The notes under the pieces are model-generated. The model saw only the letters and a list, made by a program, of their open reading frames with translations, was not told where the DNA came from and did no database searches. Below, one piece after another: positions 35,552-46,890 of a stretch of 64,000 bases of DNA. Every line of letters begins with the position of its first letter. The stretch's first letter is position 1. Position numbers and translations under genes: made by a program. Source of the stretch: Astrocystis sublimbata (lineage: Eukaryota; Ascomycota; Sordariomycetes; Xylariales; Xylariaceae). The stretch is from NCBI GenBank assembly GCA_022453515.1, contig JAJNNY010000012.1, positions 496,001-560,000 on the forward strand, written 5' to 3'.

Positions 35552-38500
35552 ATGGCGCCGGCAAAGCAGGAAAAGGCCCCGCCATATGCGAAGGATGAGA
35601 AGGTGCTGTGCTTTCATGGGGATCTCATGTATGAGGCCAAGATCATCGACGTCCGCGTCGAGCCGGGCAAGAAGGCCGACGATGCCCAGTACCGCATCCA
35701 CTACAAGGGCTGGAAAGCGAGCTGGGACGACTGGGTGACACACGACCGCATCCGCAAGTTGACCGACGACAACAGACAGCTCGCCGCCCAGCTCGCTCAG
35801 GCTCGCACCAGAGCCCCTGGCACCAAGGGCGCCAAGAAAGCAGCAAAGGCTGCCGGTGCTGGTGCTGGGTCTGAGATGAGTTCGGCGCGGGGCAGTGAAG
35901 AGCGCGCCGCCGCTGCATCGTCGAGCTTTGCCGGCAGAGGACCAAGACGTGGTCGGGACTACGAGCTAGAGACTGTAAGTGATCATATCGTTTTTACCAT
36001 GAATTGTTCTGTACCCCCTTTCGAGCGCGGCCAGCAAGTGGGTGGGGAGGAGGGGGACGGGACGCACCTGGTTTGCTCGAGAACCTTGTGTAGGTGTGTG
36101 TGTTGTGTGTGTGGTCAAGGAATCCTGCCACAGCGGCTATTACGAGCCATATCCTCCAGCAAACCTACCTCACTCCCTACCACAACAGCACCTCTTTGGC
36201 ATACCCCCCTAAATCTTATTCACGCTCTATAAAGCTGCCCTTTCTCCACCAAGAAATCGACCTTCTCTGGATCAAATCATTTCACCTCCTACTTGTATGA
36301 TCAGGGCGGATGTGGCCGAGCCTCCAAACTGCCCATCAGACGTATCGGTCACTCACTCGCATCTTTCGGCCATAAACGTTTTCCTGTTGCACGGCTTTGG
36401 CAAGCTCGCTTCTTGTGCGAAGCTGGCACCTCACACTCTTCGTTATTTTATTTCATCTTGTAAAACGGGTCCTACCTTACACCTCCCACGCGTCCTGTGC
36501 AAACATCCATCAATTCACTAGGCGGGGTGTGGGCCATTCACCCGCCGAGTTACCCCCTTCCTCTGCACAACAGCCTCCGGCCACTCTGCGGCATAAGTTG
36601 TCTACCTACCCAATTACCTAGTACTCTTCTGAATATTACCATCAAATAATCCGGTACAACTTCGAGTCGTACTACCTATCGTGCCCCAACCATCCAATCC
36701 ATAAACAGCCGAAAACGGGAGTGGACTTGCTCGCACAAGTTGACAGGATTGAACGCGTCCTTTGGATTCTTGGATTACCTGTCGTCAATATCCATTAAAA
36801 AGCGACATCGTGTCTTGGCTTCAATATGCCTTCGCGAACACCACTTCCTACGGCAAGGCCGAAAAGCTCTGGCGCCGTTGTACAACCCTCGGCGCGCTAT
36901 AAACCTTCGGGGAGACCCCTTCCTGGACTTGATCTCCACGGCGCCAACCCCAAGATTCAACCATCGGCAATCCATCTACCCTCGCGGACACCCCTTCCTA
37001 CATCCAGGCCCGTCGGTTCTGGCGTCCCAGCTCAAGCACCAGCGCCTCGCGTGCCTTTACGAACGCCACTTCCTTCTTCAAAGCTCGACAAGTCAGGGCC
37101 CAAAGCACTGCCATCGATACCTGCCATGGCCCCTCGAGCACCTCTTCCTTCATCACCAGCTGACAGCTTTGTACCCAATGCACAAATATTGGCGGCCCCA
37201 CACTCCCCATCTATACCACCAACTTGGAGCGACCTCGTCCCTCGCAGTGCTTGGCCATCGGGCTCTGCAGAAGAGAGCAGCCCAGAGAAGTCGTCGGATG
37301 TTGAATCACTAGTGGTTACGGTTCAAGTCGATGCCCGAAAAATGGAGCATATTGGCAGAACGGGACAAGAGCTCAATGCGCTCATTCCCCGTCAGCTATC
37401 TTCATCACCCTCACCACTGCAGTCATCCCCGCTACTACGGCCAGTACCTGCTGCTAAAGCAAAGCCAATCACACATTGTGGGAAAGCCGAGTCCCGAATA
37501 CTGAGTACCCGAGGCGAAAACGCTATTCACAAGCACAAAAAAGCGAAGAAGCTTGTCAAAAAGGATGCCATGAAGCTGCACAATAATTCCCACTCGTTCA
37601 TTCACAGGGAAAAACAATGGGCCGACGCGGCTAGTCTTTCTGACTACATGCTAAGGCTACCTGGGCCAAAGCAGAGATACGTAGATGGAAAGGGACACCT
37701 GTTGTACACTGAATGTCGTTTTGCCCCACAGAAAGTCAAGGCGAGGAGTGTTTCCATTATCACCGCCGGCGAACCTTCCCACAACCCTTACGCTCCCCAC
37801 TGGGAGGCCGCGCCTCCATCTTCCCTGCCTGAAAATCAAGCTGTGGACTCTTCTAAAGAGTCTGAATGCCACCAGATTGCTAATAATATATTTTAGGAGG
37901 AAGCTTTCCACTCTAGACCATCCATCAAGTTGATCATCCCTGATATTATCAAAGCGTCACTGGTAGATGACTGGGAGAACGTCACCAAAAACATGCAGCT
38001 AGTTCCGCTTCCGCATCCAAAGCCAGTTACAAAGATACTGGCAGATTATTCGGCCTATGAGATGCCGAAACGTCCTGCCGACTCTTCCCAAACGGACATT
38101 CTTGAGGAGACGCTCTCTGGCCTCAAGGACTATTTCGACAAAGCCCTTGGCCGCATTCTCTTGTACAAGTGAGTGCCGCTTGCTGCTGTCAGCTTGTTTG
38201 TTTATCTAACAATTCATAGGTTCGAGCGTATACAGTACGCGGAGGTGCACAAGAAAATGAACTCGGCAGATCCTGGGTTCCAAGGCAAGGCGGCGAGTGA
38301 CATCTATGGTGCCGAACATCTCTGCCGACTCATTGGTATGTTTTCTAGATGGTTTATGCCACTGATGATTGAATTTGGTCTAACTGAGTGTTCAGTATCT
38401 CTCCCAGAGCTGATTGCACAAACCAACATGGACCAACAATCAGTGAATCGTCTTCGCGAGGAGCTTGCAAAGTTCTGTACCTGGTTGTCGAAGAATACTG

Positions 38501-38565
38501 TCGAGTACTTTGTCTCAAGTTACGAGACACCGGCGCAAGATTACGTCGACAAAGCAAAGAATTGA
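35552..38565 (+). CDS. EAF3: EAF3/MRG-family chromatin reader, with 1.9-kb first intron
   Basis: Subunit of NuA4 acetyltransferase and Rpd3S-type deacetylase complexes; reads methylated H3K36. Four exons splice in phase: 35552-35974, 37897-38168, 38220-38335 and 38396-38565, giving 326 residues, normal length. Exon 1 encodes the chromo-barrel (EKVLCFHGDLMYEAKIIDVR, YRIHYKGWKASWDDWV) and a Lys/Ala linker ending DYELET. Exons 2-4 encode the MRG domain (SIKLIIPDIIKASLVDDWEN, LVPLPHPKP, YGAEHLCRLI, SLPELIAQTNMDQQSVNRLR). Intron 1 is 1922 nt against 50-60 nt for introns 2 and 3, and it contains a same-strand ORF described separately. Both its ends are canonical (ACT|GTAAGT and TTTTAG|GAGGAA), so I infer one gene rather than two. 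Confidence 0.85.
36826..37896 (+). CDS. ORF nested in EAF3 intron 1, repeat-bearing, unknown function
   Basis: 356 codons on the same strand as EAF3. Residues 2-126 are five tandem 25-residue repeats with a core of P-x-R-x-P-L-P; the core proline falls at residues 6, 31, 56, 81 and 106. The middle is Ser/Pro-rich and the C-terminal third is basic then ordered-looking (HKHKKAKKLVKKDAMK, then KQWADAASLSDYMLRLPGPK and RYVDGKGHLLYTECRF). It ends at TAG 37894-37896, which is also the AG of the EAF3 intron, and it is in frame with the MRG exon. It could be an independent nested gene, an alternative 5' exon of EAF3, or a decayed insertion. I recognise no family. Confidence 0.5.
   Translation: MPSRTPLPTARPKSSGAVVQPSARYKPSGRPLPGLDLHGANPKIQPSAIHLPSRTPLPTSRPVGSGVPAQAPAPRVPLRTPLPSSKLDKSGPKALPSIPAMAPRAPLPSSPADSFVPNAQILAAPHSPSIPPTWSDLVPRSAWPSGSAEESSPEKSSDVESLVVTVQVDARKMEHIGRTGQELNALIPRQLSSSPSPLQSSPLLRPVPAAKAKPITHCGKAESRILSTRGENAIHKHKKAKKLVKKDAMKLHNNSHSFIHREKQWADAASLSDYMLRLPGPKQRYVDGKGHLLYTECRFAPQKVKARSVSIITAGEPSHNPYAPHWEAAPPSSLPENQAVDSSKESECHQIANNIF
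36829..37203 (+). repeat. five tandem 75-bp repeat units (coding)
   Basis: Units begin at 36829, 36904, 36979, 37054 and 37129. At DNA level they are degenerate, but the PLP core stays in the same place in each. Units 1 and 3 are the most alike and differ mainly at third codon positions. Confidence 0.7.
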
Positions 38566-39096
38566 TGAGATGATCCTTCGGACTTGGGACCTGTTCACTT
38601 GTACACTTCCGCTTGCTCTACTTGCCTTGCCAATGTCACTACTTGCATTTGACGGCAAAGTTTTGTCAGCACTGACCAGCTCTATACTTTCAGTCCATGA
38701 TGCGAACGACAGACCAGCAAGGTCGCAAAGTTGACGCCTGATACGTGGCATCATCAAATCACCCCTGGCCTACCTCCAATCCATTCTATTACAACAGTTT
38801 CTTCCGCAAGATCAAGTACACCTTCAGATCTCGTGGCAATTGCGACACCAGATACCGAGCCAAGCCATCACCCTGTGATCTGCTTGCTATTTGGAAGAGA
38901 CGAGCCTACATGAATCATCTTGCGTGGGGACAAACCTGTTACAGGCCACCTTGAATGCCAACATGTTTTGGCTTCAAAAAGAAAGACAGACCGAGGGAAA
39001 TACATGGAACAGGGTGTCTAGGCCCGCATGATAGTCACTCCGGGGTCTGATAGCATAGCAAGAGTATGGTGATGTACTTCTACTCTTTTACTCAAA

Positions 39097-39345
39097 TTAA
39101 TAAATAGAAATGGGTACCTCTTTAATGACCTTGTCAAGTGCCTGCGCCGCGATTCTATAGTTCTCTCCATTTACATTGCGATAATGGATGCAGACAGGGC
39201 TTTTAATATCCTGCTGCACGTAGATGACATACGGGTAGGTAGACTTGCCTATCTTCTGTGTGATCGTATACGCTAAGCAAGAGTGGGCAGGCAGGCAGCC
39301 TCTACAGCTTGACTGGCACGTCGTGGTTTGGTATTCGCTATTCAT
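39097..39345 (-). CDS. small orphan ORF, doubtful
   Basis: 82 residues from an ATG (MNSEYQTTTCQSSCRGC) with five cysteines and a fairly ordinary amino-acid mix (CIHYRNVNGENYRIAAQALD). It has no signal peptide in this frame, and an upstream exon is possible. It could be a piece of a small secreted protein or simply a chance frame. Confidence 0.2.
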   Translation of the reverse strand: MNSEYQTTTCQSSCRGCLPAHSCLAYTITQKIGKSTYPYVIYVQQDIKSPVCIHYRNVNGENYRIAAQALDKVIKEVPISIY

Positions 39346-39718
39346 CTTAAGCAATGCTCAAGTCAGAGTTTTGACTAGTCCTCGTGACCAGGCGACTGTA
39401 AGATATTCAAGCTACAATGAAGGCTTCGTTGGTTTCAACACAATGAGAAGTGTTTTGTTATACTGTGACTTGTCAGCAAGACGTCTTCATTGGATCGTTA
39501 TTTGATAGCGTTATGCGTCAGGTTTTGTAAATTTCCATATACAATCCTAAGGCGCCTATCAGCTAGCCGGCCTGAGGCTTAGACAGTGATGATACAACCA
39601 GCCGAATCTATTGTATTTGTACACAGCCATCTAATGGCGGAGGTAGACTACACTCCAGGCCATAGACAGACCACCAACTTGGGGATCACCACGGGCGACA
39701 ACGGAGCATCCGATGTCC

Positions 39719-39770
39719 CATTGCGATTGCCATTGCGATTGCCATTGCGATTGCCATTGCCATTGCCATT
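39719..39770. repeat. CATTGC/GATTGC hexanucleotide repeat
   Basis: Three copies of a 12-bp unit (CATTGCGATTGC) and then CATTGC units, about 165 bp downstream of the MRPL33 stop. Confidence 0.9.
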
Positions 39771-39933
39771 CTCTACCATTCCTTTCCCATTTTCACTCCT
39801 CGACCATTCTCGACACGCAGCAAGCAACGAACGGCACATACATGCATCCGCCCTTCTGCCAACGCCTATCACCTCCCCTCTGCCCCCCTCAAATCCACCC
39901 CCCTATCCACTTCCATCACATCCACAGCACCCA

Positions 39934-40194
39934 TCACCTAGGCACAGCGCTCTCGACCCAAAAGCCCGGCTCAGGCTTCCTCTCGTCGCGCAGCTCCCTG
40001 GTCGTCAGCGCCTGCGCGACCTCCTGCACGGCGACGAGCTCCTTGACCTTCATGATCATACCCGCCGCGTCGGGCGTCACGGGCTGGAAGACGGTTTGGC
40101 AGCGCCTGCGTAGGCCCAGGGCCGCGAGCACGCCGCGCGTGCGCTGGGGCAGGCCGATGGCGCTGCGCTGGAGGGTTATGCGGAAGTAGGCCAT
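39934..40194 (-). CDS. MRPL33: mitochondrial large-subunit ribosomal protein uL30m
   Basis: Intronless, 86 residues. The start [20 protein letters not shown] is the hallmark of L30-family proteins, in which a beta-strand is followed by the SAIGLP turn. It continues [20 protein letters not shown] and [16 protein letters not shown], matching fungal mitoribosomal L33/uL30m in order and length. It works in the large subunit of the mitochondrial ribosome. The C-terminal [16 protein letters not shown] is typical of the fungal form. The start at 40194 is set by homology. Confidence 0.88.
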   Translation of the reverse strand: MAYFRITLQRSAIGLPQRTRGVLAALGLRRRCQTVFQPVTPDAAGMIMKVKELVAVQEVAQALTTRELRDERKPEPGFWVESAVPR

Positions 40195-40320
40195 TTTTCC
40201 CCCTTTCTTTTTCTTTTTCTTTTGGATTTCTCTTTATTTTCCCCCCTTCTTTCTGCGATTCGATAAAATGATAAAAAGCCCGTTTCCGCCCTTCGCGGCT
40301 GTGCTGGTATGTTCTGACGA

Positions 40321-40341
40321 GGATGGATGGATGGATGGATG
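40321..40341. repeat. GGAT tetranucleotide repeat
   Basis: Five GGAT units upstream of the MRPL33 start. Confidence 0.9.
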
Positions 40342-40495
40342 TTCCGCCGGCGCACCTAGCTCTAGCTTTGGAGCGGAGGATCGATCCTGAATCGAGACGA
40401 GACGAGAGGCTGGGGGAAATATCCTGCTGCAATCGCCACACAGCTCGAGAGGGTGTCTGTCGGCAGAGTTCCGGCTTGCGATTCGGTTGCTCGGC

Positions 40496-40521
40496 CTAGG
40501 TAGGTAGGTAGGTGGGTAGGT
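40496..40521. repeat. TAGG-tetranucleotide tract
   Basis: CCTAGGTAGGTAGGTAGG followed by a variant GGGTAGG unit; same motif class as the other intergenic tracts. Confidence 0.8.
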
Positions 40522-41171
40522 ATTGGCTGGAAATTGGGACAGAGTCAGTGGACGAAGCCGTATTGCAGAAGAGTTGCAGGGCGAACGACTCCTTCACTGA
40601 CTGACTGAGTATGAGGGCGGGTCTATGTAGCTCTGTGCAACCGTTGCCAATTACAGCACCGCGGCGCAACCCGTATGTATGTCTTGGAGAGATGCGGGAT
40701 GCTTGGCAATTGGTGTCGGCGTTCGCGGACCCCCAGACTTACTTTCAAGTGGGTCATGGATACCTTCTTTTACCGGTGTTTTTCCGTCACTGCTTACTTC
40801 CGCCGCCAGTACCTCTCAACCTCCGTCACGAGATGCCTACAGTAGAGTTACCTTTCAGTCACAGACTCACAGTCCAGGTCCAATGCAAGCACATATACGT
40901 TACGTTCTTAAATTTGAGTACATATTGTTCAATCAAGATCAAGATTTACAGACTGCTTGAAAAATTTCCTCTATTAAATTTTCGCTGAACCATCCTGCCT
41001 AAGACCTAGGCATTTCGACATGCTTCATCGATTCTTACAACCCGCCCAGTCTTGGCAAGGATGCAATCATTATTGTTTCGACCTCCTCCTGGTCTTTCTC
41101 CCTGGGCTAAATCATTGAATGTGGAAGAATTCGTCAGCCATCTAAATGTGTTAAGAACACCCTGTCTAAAT

Positions 41172-43207
41172 CTACTTCATGGAAACCTCCACTCGGCTCT
41201 CCCCAGTTGGCCCTGTGGTGGCTAGGGTAGGGAGGAGGTAGGTGATATCATCCCAAGGATGTCTGTACAGGCTGGTACGCAGTCTCTTCTGGTCGAGGTA
41301 GTGCGCAATCAGACCGATGCTGCGGCCCAGCACGAAGAGTCCGTTTAGCACACCCATCTTCATGTAGTCCTCGGCCTCCTCCAGGCTGAAGGCGCCACAG
41401 CTGCGCATCAGATCAACGAAGCACACGGCAACACAGCCATCCACGTTCAGGATGAGGTTGTCCTTCTTCGACGTTGTCACCGTCTCCACGGCTAGAGCAT
41501 AGTCTAGTAGCTTGTGGCTGGGGAAGTTGGCCAGCACGTACTCCTTCACAAGCTCCACACGCAAGTCGGGGTTATTCCGCGACTTGATGCGGTGGCCAAT
41601 GCCAGGAATCAGCTTGTTCTGCTTGCGCATGATGTCGACGAAGTCACGCGGGCTCAGGCCGTTGTCAGCAGCCTTGGAGAACTCCTCGGCAGCGCCGTCC
41701 AGAGCACCACCAAATCGCGAGCCGATGGTCAACAGACCAGCAACCAGCGAACTGATCAAGTCCTTGCCGGCACGGGTTGTGATGATGGTGTTCATCGCAC
41801 CCGACACAGCAGGTCCGTGGTCAGCGGTCAGCATGAGAACCATCTCCAAGAACTTGGTGGCGTAGTCGGGGAGACGACGTCTGAACCATAGCAGCGACAT
41901 AACACCACCGATACCAATGTTCTCCCTGAACACATCAGAGATGGGCATGCCAGCGTATAGCAGCTCCTGGCCACGGTCATCAGAAATGGTAGAGATGAAA
42001 GCAGCAGGTTTTCGAATGAGGCCGAGCTCTTGAGCCCAGGAGTAGTCCATGGGAATCTTGGGCACGATAGGCTCAGGGGCGGGGGTGATGGTCCCCTCGC
42101 TTACGAGCTTGTCGTAAACAGCCTTGAGAGTCTGGGGCATGTCCTCAAAGGTGTTGGGGACGTGAATACCGGCCTCCTTCATCGTCTTGTTCTTCATGGC
42201 AGCCGTCTCAAGCTGAGAGTTCGCGAACGAACCAGCATGGCCAAATTGGACCTCGGTCTTGAACATGCTAGCGCAAGTACCGATGGCCCATGCAACAATG
42301 GGCTTGGTAATGACACCCTGCTTGACGGCATCAATGACCTTGTACTCCTCCACACCACCAACTTCACCAAGCAGCACGAGGACCTTGCACTCGGGGTCTT
42401 GTTGGAATCGCAGCATGTGGTCAATGAATGTGGTGCCGGGGTATCGGTCACCACCGATGGCCACACCCTCGTACACGCCATCAGTGTTGTTCGCAATGAT
42501 GTTGTTCAGCTCGTTGGACATGCCACCGGACTTGGATACGTAGGCAACTGATCCCTTGCGGTAAAGCTTGGAAGCTACAATGTTGTCCATCATACCACCA
42601 GTGTTACCGATCTTGAAGCTACCGGGCTTGATACCACCGACAGTGGCGGGGCCGATAATGGTGACACCCTTCTTGCGCGCAACATGGGCAATTTCTCGCG
42701 CACGCTAGAGGTAGCCATCAGTATGAATTTCAAGTAGTGTCGCTGTGGCTTACTTACACGCTCAGGGACACCTTCGGCAATAATGGCGATGGTTCGGATT
42801 TGGGGGTGCTGCATCAGCTCCATGGTAGAGCTGTACACACTTCGCGAAGAAGCGAAGTTGACGACCACATCGACATCAGGGTGCTTGGCGATAGCCTTGG
42901 CTGTCTCTTGGTAGACAGGGAGGAGGGTTTCGCTCGTGCCCCAGTACATCTTGCTGACGAACTGACCACCGAAGGTGTAGATAATGCCGGCGACCGAAGG
43001 GGTTGTTCGCTTGCAGATGAAGTCGAAGTCGAGCATACCCTGGACGGCGCGGTTCTGGAGTCCGTACACAAAGCATCTCGTCTTGTTGTTAAAGAGGGCG
43101 TGTGAGGGAAGAGGGCTTAATGGTCGGCTGGGAGCAGAGAATCGTGTAATCTTGTCGTTCGCAGACAGCGAGGCGCCAGTGGCACCGGTGGGAGTTGCCG
43201 AGGCCAT
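41172..43207 (-). CDS. acl1: ATP-citrate lyase subunit 1 (CoA-ligase alpha-like plus citrate-synthase-like part)
   Basis: With acl2 it converts citrate, CoA and ATP to acetyl-CoA and oxaloacetate in the cytosol. Two exons splice in phase: 43207-42758 and 42704-41172 (CGT|GTAAGT, CTCTAG|CGT), giving 660 residues. Order: CoA-binding fold ([36 protein letters not shown]), ligase fold with the phospho-histidine segment [13 protein letters not shown] (His near residue 306), then the citrate-synthase-like part with [34 protein letters not shown] and a short conserved tail. A 5' UTR intron may lie between about 43255 and 43608. It is transcribed divergently from acl2. Confidence 0.95.
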
Positions 43208-44630
43208 CTCGAACGTGCTATGTCCAGAGATCCGTGAGTAATGATAGCTGTAATAACAGACTGGTCAGCCTCGAAAACCTTGATAGCAGGGCAGTGGTGC
43301 AATGCAGAGAGAAAGCCATTCAAATCTCCACTCTCTCAGTATTTCAACGGCTCGGCCAATTGACGACTGTTTTTTCGGCGTGCAGGATATCAATCCAGAT
43401 AGCTCATCTCTCCAGGGCGAGAGCTTTTGGAGAACCGTCTCATCAAGACAGCCACCCTCCACGCAATTGGAGCCAAGGGGATGGAAATGGAGACTGTATC
43501 GCGAAGTTCAACATACCGTCACCAAAAATGTGCTCAATAGCCTCCTGTATGCCTTTTCACGCTGTCACTGCAATTATCACGCCGGTCACAGTTGAGGGCC
43601 TTACGTGACAAGAGAGGTAGTAGTGAAGAAAGGAAAGATGAGGAGTTGGAATTGAGATGGGGTGGACGGCAAAGAAGTTGGATAAGCCCAGATGCAGGTG
43701 CAGGAAGCTCTGGTGCGAACCGGGGGATGTTTTTCGTGTGCCTCTTCGGGGATCGAGGGACAAGACAGCTGGTCAGGAACCCGGACTACCTGTTGGCCTA
43801 TTTGCTGAGGATGCTCGGGTCCTGCTTTTCTCCTCTGGGATGCTACACCACAATGTTCGGTTCGGTACTGGGTACCTGCTTAGCGTAGCGGTGTCTGTCT
43901 GCTATGGATGGAGGATGGAGGATGCCGGTGGGGTTTGTCGGGCGTTAGGTGGGATGGGTAGCGCAGTGATGTATCGCTGTGAATAGCCAGCCCCGCCTTG
44001 CCGGATTGGGTAGTAGTCGCAGGCGCCCGGTCAGCGCCAATGTCAATTTCAAGATATTCCCCCCCTCAGCTGCATCCCGATGCTTACGCATATCGGCATG
44101 CGTGAAGCCCTGTGCATCTTTGCATGCTAAGGGCCCTGAGACCTTCGTTTCCAGGGTCACCATACCTTCAATTCTTTTTCTTTCCGTTTCGTCTACATGA
44201 GGTAGGGTGTCTTGCAGTGGTCCGAATTGATATGCGTGTAGGTGTACGTGTACCTGTACTTGGGGTTGGGTAGGCTAGAGGGGCGAGAGGGGTACTTCTG
44301 TAGGTACCATAAGGCGGACTCTCCAGTTGGGACCTGAGCCCTTGCCATTGACGATCGGATTAGTTGGGGTAATTTCCAGCCGTGGACTTGTTGAATAGAC
44401 CCCGCCGAGCCCGCTTCAAGACCATGACCATGACCATCTACTACCTATTGTGCCCAGCCGCCAACGAAAGACAATAGTAAGACTTTTGACCAGCCGCATA
44501 CACCCAAAATGCTGATCCATAATCTAGGCAATGCTCCTTGGCTCTGTTTCGTGCTGGGCCTTGTTTCGCTCGAGTCTTTCCTCTCCACGTTCGTGCTACT
44601 TCGGGCCTGGTTTTGGGGTCCCTGTTGAGT

Positions 44631-44650
44631 ACCTAGGTAGGTAGGTACTT
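44631..44650. repeat. TAGG-tetranucleotide tract
   Basis: ACCTAGGTAGGTAGGTACTT, in the acl1/acl2 intergenic region. Confidence 0.8.
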
Positions 44651-46524
44651 AGACATGTCAGGGTGCTGGTGACCGACACCCGATGGATCCCAGCTGCCCC
44701 ACACAGCGGACCCCCTCCCATGCCCTCGACTCTCGTAGCGCACATTTGACTTTGGCCATCTCGGCCATCTAACACCATCATCCCCGCCAAAAACACGTAA
44801 GCAGAACAGATTGGACAAAAAAAGTCTATGCCGCATGGCATGGTCGAGCCCATGTTCGTATGGCCGTTCGTGTTCGGGTCAGTGTTTTCTCAAAAAGACA
44901 TGCTTCGCTTGTGTTAGTCGCTGGTTTATACATACGTGGTTGAAAGTTTATTGTAAACGAAGCATTGCTTGCGCGTTCGTTGTCCGTCGAGTGCGTCAAG
45001 TCGAACGAGCTCACTCGAACACGCTCATCAGATTCACACGCTCGACACACTAGTAGACGACGTTGATTGATCGACACACTAATGCCTGCGCAGAGTACGA
45101 ATACTCAGACCCGTCAGAGACAGAGAAGCAGACAACGTCGCCAGCGAAGGATTGCGATAGCACGCGAGCACGGAACCTCCATATGGCAACCCCGATATCA
45201 AGTCCGCGATCTGGATCGGGACATCGGGATCCAGCCGTCCACAGCAATGTGGGAGTCAATCATGGAAGATTACGACCGGTGAGATACTCGGGGGGTTCCC
45301 GAATAAGTGGCCATTTGCTGCTTAGCACGGCGGATTATAGTAGTCAAGTAGTGCATGCTAGCCATGTGTGACTGTGACATGCTGCCGCGGACAACCGAGT
45401 ATTGAGACGGCTCACTCAGAGTAAGCAGCACTAGATGAAGTGGTAAGACATTGATAACGAGCCAAGCACCAGGGCGCGGCAATCAATCAAATGTCTTGTG
45501 TCCATAGCAATGGCGAAATTGCCGTTTCCATTTTCCATTTGAAGAGGCCCGGCGAAATCAGTTGATGCAACTGGTGCTCGTACTTCTGCTCGTAGTGCCG
45601 TCCGTAGCTGGAAATGGGATTGCCCGACACCAAAACCTCCCACTGCTTGTCGAGCACGACGAGGGATCCCAGCGCTCCACCAGATGGTAGAAAATAGAAA
45701 CGCGCGGGTGGGGATCGACGGTGTTCAGTAAGACGATATCGGGCGGTGTGGAGGGGGCTCGCCGGGGGTCGCAAGGACGCTAGCCAGCCTGGAATGGCAA
45801 TGCCCAGCGTGTCGGTGACGGGCTCTGCACGCCCGGGCGGACAGGGCAAGCAGTATGTTGGGGAAGTACCGGTACGCGGATCCTGCGCCCACGGCTGAGA
45901 AAGTTGGCTGGTTGCACCCATAGATCCAGGCTTGCCCCAATGGTTGTGGGTTTGGCTCCGGGCTGGTGTCGCTCGAATCAGGAGGTACCGCAAGCCGGAA
46001 TCCGTGCTGGGGCTAGCGTGCCCCTCCATAAGCAGCGCTGCGCTGAGCTCCCTGCGTGGTCCAACCCAATTATTACCCGCAGCGTGCTAGCGCATCGCGC
46101 CCCTGGACACAAGGCCCTGGCCTGGGATGTCACTCCCCCCACCACCCCGCCTGCAGCGCCAGCGAAGCGGTGTTCAGGAACAGCCTGGTGCCAAAAGTTG
46201 AGCCCCGAGCTACAGGCAATAAGCAGCAATAATCGGTGTGGCGGGGTGCTTCGCGTCTGTTCGTAGGCGGTCGGGTCTCGAAGGGGTCCTGGATGGTAGG
46301 TACTGCATGTAGTATGCCCAGCACCGAAGGCAGGTAGGTAGACGGCACTGGAAAACAAGGGCGCACCTGCATTCAAGCAGCAGCTCAGGTCCCTGGCACA
46401 CACACTACTCAGCTTGAGGAGTGACTTGGGCTTTTTTCGTCGAAGGATCGGATCTCCAGCCCTGGCTCGTTCGTACTTGTTGCTCGTTGCTTGCTCTGCT
46501 CAGTCGCCGCATTGCACCGACCAA

Positions 46525-46543
46525 CCACCACCACCACCACCAC
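46525..46543. repeat. CAC trinucleotide repeat
   Basis: Six CAC/CCA units in the acl2 leader region. Confidence 0.9.
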
Positions 46544-46660
46544 CCTTCCATTCCATCCCACCCTGCAACTTTCTTTTCTCTTGCTTGGACAGTCTTCCCT
46601 CGCCGGATCGTGAACTTGCTGTCTTGAGAAAACCACTTGGAAGATCAATTGTAAAAAAAG

Positions 46661-46811
46661 GTGAGTCGCTTCCCATTGTCGAGAGGTGTGCAGATAGCTT
46701 CAATTGCACCCCGCTGCGCTTCCACCAAGTCGTAGTCTCGTCAACTTGCCAGAGCAGTCTGCCTGCTGTGAACTGGACGCACAGACAAACAGCTGACGCT
46801 TGTCTCCCCAG
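46661..46811 (+). other. likely 5' UTR intron of acl2
   Basis: A GTGAGT donor follows a run of A at 46654-46660, and a TCTCCCCAG acceptor ends at 46811, 100 bases before the acl2 ATG. A leader intron is common in highly expressed fungal genes. Not proven without transcripts. Confidence 0.45.
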
Positions 46812-46870
46812 GTCTTGCCATCGAAAGTGTCATCTGAAGAGATAGAAAACCACACATACCTCTTTCTTTC

Positions 46871-46890
46871 CACACACACACACACACACA
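46871..46890. repeat. CA dinucleotide repeat in acl2 leader
   Basis: Ten CA units, ending 21 bases before the acl2 start codon. Confidence 0.95.

Larger units (their letters stand above)
38566..39933. other. intergenic
   Basis: 3' sides of EAF3 and MRPL33. It contains a small ORF at 39097 (listed separately) and a hexanucleotide repeat at 39719. Confidence 0.5.
40195..41171. other. intergenic
   Basis: Upstream of MRPL33 and 3' side of acl1. It contains a GGAT repeat (40321) and a TAGG tract (40496). No gene seen. Confidence 0.5.

Noticed and set aside
36740..37312. 190-codon frame overlapping the nested EAF3-intron ORF
   Set aside because: Different frame over the repeat region; it repeats only because the 75-bp unit repeats, and the other frame carries the synonymous-change pattern.
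35552..38565. Two separate genes: a chromo-barrel protein and an MRG protein
   Set aside because: The intron between them has canonical ends, phase is kept, and the joined protein has normal EAF3 length; kept as one gene with an unusual intron.
45487..46403. Several overlapping 100-180-codon frames on both strands between acl1 and acl2
   Set aside because: GC-rich composition opens many frames at once; no conserved stretch, no splice-linked continuation.
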